Origin: an uncultured Bacillaceae bacterium
GTDB taxonomy: Bacteria; Bacillota; Bacilli; Caldalkalibacillales; Caldalkalibacillaceae
Direction of reading: 5' to 3'
Assembly (NCBI GenBank): GCA_937967685.1
Contig: CALBTX010000256.1
Location: 1 to 7,651, forward strand
Length of the DNA stretch: 7,651 bases
Within the stretch, counting starts at the first letter, position 1. Each line of letters starts with the position of its first letter. Both the position numbers and the translations under genes were made by a program. Below, piece by piece: positions 6,217 to 7,651 of this stretch. The notes below the pieces were generated by a model that saw nothing but the letters and a program-made list of their open reading frames with translations, did no database searches and was not told the origin of the DNA.

Positions 6217-6870
6217 GTGATTGCCATCATCGATTACGGAATGGGAAATTTACACAGTGTCAGCAAAGCGCTGGAACGGCTGGGCTGTGATTATGTCATT
6301 ACGGCCGAAGCCGAACGTTTGCAGCAGGCGGATGGATTGCTGCTTCCCGGCGTGGGGGCTTTCGGGGACGCCTGGCAGCAGTTGCAGAAGTTGTCCCTGG
6401 ATACGCACATTCGCGCGTTGGCCGAAGAAGGGAAACCGTTGTTGGGCATTTGTCTGGGGATGCAACTGCTGTTTACCTCAAGTGAAGAAGGGGTGCCCGA
6501 AAATGGCACTCGACACGAAGGCCTGAATTTGCTGAGCGGACATGTGCGCCGTTTTTCGGGCCGACATGAAAGCGGTGAAACGTATAAAGTTCCCCATATG
6601 GGCTGGAATGCCCTGCACATCAAGCAGCCGGAACATCCCATATTTCGGAATGTTGATGGGGGTTATGCCTATTTTGTGCACTCGTATTATGTCTCCGAGA
6701 TGAATACGGACGAATTACTGGCCTATACCGATTATGACGCACAGGTTCCCGCCGTTGTCGGCCGCAAGCATATTGTCGGCATGCAATTCCATCCTGAAAA
6801 AAGCAGCCGAACGGGCATGCAGTTGTTAAACAATTTCGTTTCTTTATGTGAAGGAGTGAACGTACCGTGA
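6217..6870 (+). CDS. hisH: Imidazole glycerol phosphate synthase, glutamine amidotransferase subunit
   Basis: HisH is the class I glutaminase partner of HisF. It releases ammonia from glutamine and channels it to HisF, which makes imidazoleglycerol phosphate and AICAR from PRFAR. The 217-residue product (B. subtilis about 212) has the full triad: C79 in the nucleophile elbow GICLGMQ (77-83), and H192 and E194 in GMQFHPEKSS (188-197). LLLPGVGAFG (41-50) forms the oxyanion region, and KVPHMGWN (124-131) and YFVHSYYV (152-159) are typical of HisH. The start is GTG 6217, three nucleotides after the hisB stop, with AGGGA at 6201-6205. The spacing of 11 nt is a little long, so re-initiation by coupled ribosomes is likely. 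It overlaps hisA by 4 nt (GTGA). Confidence 0.97.
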   Translation: MIAIIDYGMGNLHSVSKALERLGCDYVITAEAERLQQADGLLLPGVGAFGDAWQQLQKLSLDTHIRALAEEGKPLLGICLGMQLLFTSSEEGVPENGTRHEGLNLLSGHVRRFSGRHESGETYKVPHMGWNALHIKQPEHPIFRNVDGGYAYFVHSYYVSEMNTDELLAYTDYDAQVPAVVGRKHIVGMQFHPEKSSRTGMQLLNNFVSLCEGVNVP

Positions 6871-7622
6871 GTGATTGCGCTGCAGCATTGACGCTCTATC
6901 CGGCCATCGACATTCGCGGGGGGCGTTGCGTGCGTTTGCTGAAAGGAGATTATGATCGGGAAACCGTCTATGGTGAACCGGGGGAAATGGCCGAGAAGTG
7001 GGTGTCCCAAGGCGCGCGCTGGATTCATCTCGTCGATTTGGACGGCGCCAAAGAGGGAAAGCCGATCAATGACGCTTTAGTGAAGGAGATCGCTCAAACT
7101 GTCGACGTACCGATACAGGTCGGTGGCGGAATCCGCAACTTGCACCATATTGAGGCTTACTTGAGTGCAGGGGTGCGCAGAGTAATCTTGGGGACATCCG
7201 CGATCAAAAACCCTGCATTTGTCGTGGAAGCCTTGCGTCAGTTTGCCGGACATATCGCCATTGGCTTGGATGCGCGTGACGGGTATGTCGCGACGGAAGG
7301 ATGGCTCGAATCTTCGCATCTGCAAGCGGAAGAGGTCGCCAAGCGCTTGGCCGATGAGGGGGCCAGAACGTTTATTTTTACGGATATTAGTAAAGACGGG
7401 ACGTTGACAGGGCCTAATCTGGAAGCGACGGCCCGCCTGGCTGCTGCCATTGATCAGGAAGTGATTGCTTCCGGAGGAGTCAGCACCTTGGACGATGTTC
7501 GCCAAGTATGCCGGCTTTTCTCCCAAGGTGTGCGCGGCGTCATTATCGGCAAGGCCTTATATCAGGAACGCTTCAGCCTGAAAGAAGCCATGCAGGCGGT
7601 CGAACATGAAGCATTTCAGTGA
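6867..7622 (+). CDS. hisA: ProFAR isomerase (phosphoribosylformimino-AICAR-P isomerase)
   Basis: HisA carries out the Amadori rearrangement of ProFAR to PRFAR, the fourth step. It is a 251-residue (beta-alpha)8 barrel (B. subtilis about 245) with the internal half-barrel symmetry of the HisA/HisF family. The general base D15 in YPAIDIRGG (11-19) and the general acid D135 in IGLDARDGYVATEGW (132-146) occupy equivalent places in the two halves. Phosphate-binding loops are QVGGGIR (84-90) with ILGTSA (107-112), and IASGGVS (200-206) with VIIGKALY (225-232). TDISKDGTLTGPN (172-184) is typical of HisA. HisF is excluded because that family opens with an RIIPCLD-type segment. The GTG start overlaps the hisH stop and has the strong site AAGGAGTGA (6851-6859) 7 nt upstream. 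The end overlaps a possible hisF start. Confidence 0.97.
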   Translation: MSDCAAALTLYPAIDIRGGRCVRLLKGDYDRETVYGEPGEMAEKWVSQGARWIHLVDLDGAKEGKPINDALVKEIAQTVDVPIQVGGGIRNLHHIEAYLSAGVRRVILGTSAIKNPAFVVEALRQFAGHIAIGLDARDGYVATEGWLESSHLQAEEVAKRLADEGARTFIFTDISKDGTLTGPNLEATARLAAAIDQEVIASGGVSTLDDVRQVCRLFSQGVRGVIIGKALYQERFSLKEAMQAVEHEAFQ

Positions 7623-7651
7623 GTCCGGACTTGAACGATAGTCAGTCCGGG
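7619..7651 (+). CDS. hisF: Possible beginning of hisF, cut by the window edge
   Basis: GTG at 7619 overlaps the hisA stop (GTGA), exactly the junction type of hisH/hisA, and its frame stays open for 11 codons to the last base (MSPDLNDSQSG). A weak GAAG site lies 7 nt upstream (7608-7611). In Bacillus his operons hisF follows hisA, which is the reason for the name. The 11 residues do not show the RIIPCLD opening of HisF. The true start may therefore lie beyond the window, with these bases as spacer. Confidence 0.3.
   Translation, partial: MSPDLNDSQSG
7624..7651 (+). repeat. Inverted repeat after hisA
   Basis: CCGGACT (7625-7631) is the exact reverse complement of AGTCCGG (7644-7650), with a 12-nt loop between; T7624 and G7651 could add a wobble pair. 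The left arm also lies in a perfect 10-bp palindrome, AGTCCGGACT (7622-7631). A 7-8 bp RNA stem is possible at the hisA/hisF boundary. Whether a T-run follows cannot be seen, because the window ends here. Confidence 0.45.

Overview
The window reads as part of a chromosome from a Bacillales member (Firmicutes) of moderate GC, roughly 50-55% by eye. The main reason is gene order. The tail of a probable lgt, a gate-domain membrane protein (yvoD-like), ppaX and a hexapeptide acyltransferase (yvoF-like) are followed by hisZ-hisG-hisD-hisB-hisH-hisA, and the very start of what should be hisF lies at the right edge. This is the arrangement known from the Bacillus subtilis hprK-lgt-yvoD-ppaX-yvoF-hisZGDBHAFI region. 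Every gene is on the + strand, and GTG and TTG starts with purine-rich Shine-Dalgarno sites are frequent. I cannot name the genus.

Left block (1-2253): the C-terminal tail of a protein that is Lgt by position only, a ten-segment-scale membrane protein with two gate-like halves, the HAD-family pyrophosphatase PpaX, and a left-handed beta-helix acyltransferase. These genes abut or overlap (0, 11 and 4 nt) and probably form one transcript. PpaX belongs to the HPr kinase/phosphorylase (carbon catabolite) system, since it removes the pyrophosphate made when HPr-Ser-P is dephosphorylated by phosphorolysis.

Junction (about 2231-2410): this is the only real intergenic space, 157 nt if hisZ starts at TTG 2411. 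A good sigma-A-like promoter (TTGACC, 17 nt, TAGACT) lies across the end of yvoF, with its -10 directly after the yvoF stop codon. Just downstream is a 24-bp imperfect palindrome in which 20 of 24 positions are symmetric. It is a strong candidate operator for the his operon. A second hairpin-forming repeat and a short inverted repeat follow. I see no intrinsic terminator and no complete T-box.

Right block (2411-7651): six complete histidine-biosynthesis genes, almost all translationally coupled (overlaps of 4, 4, 8 and 4 nt, and one gap of 3 nt). HisZ and the short-form HisG together make ATP phosphoribosyltransferase (step 1). HisA isomerises ProFAR, HisH supplies ammonia to HisF, HisB dehydrates imidazoleglycerol phosphate, and HisD carries out the last two oxidations. 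HisI, HisC and a histidinol-phosphatase are needed for the whole pathway and are not in the window. The catalytic residues I checked are intact in all complete enzymes.

I found no mobile element, CRISPR array, RNA gene, phage gene or novel defence-like system. The block is a conserved housekeeping region. The points most worth a second look are the palindrome and promoter before hisZ, the start-codon choices of hisZ and hisG, and the inverted repeat at the hisA/hisF boundary.
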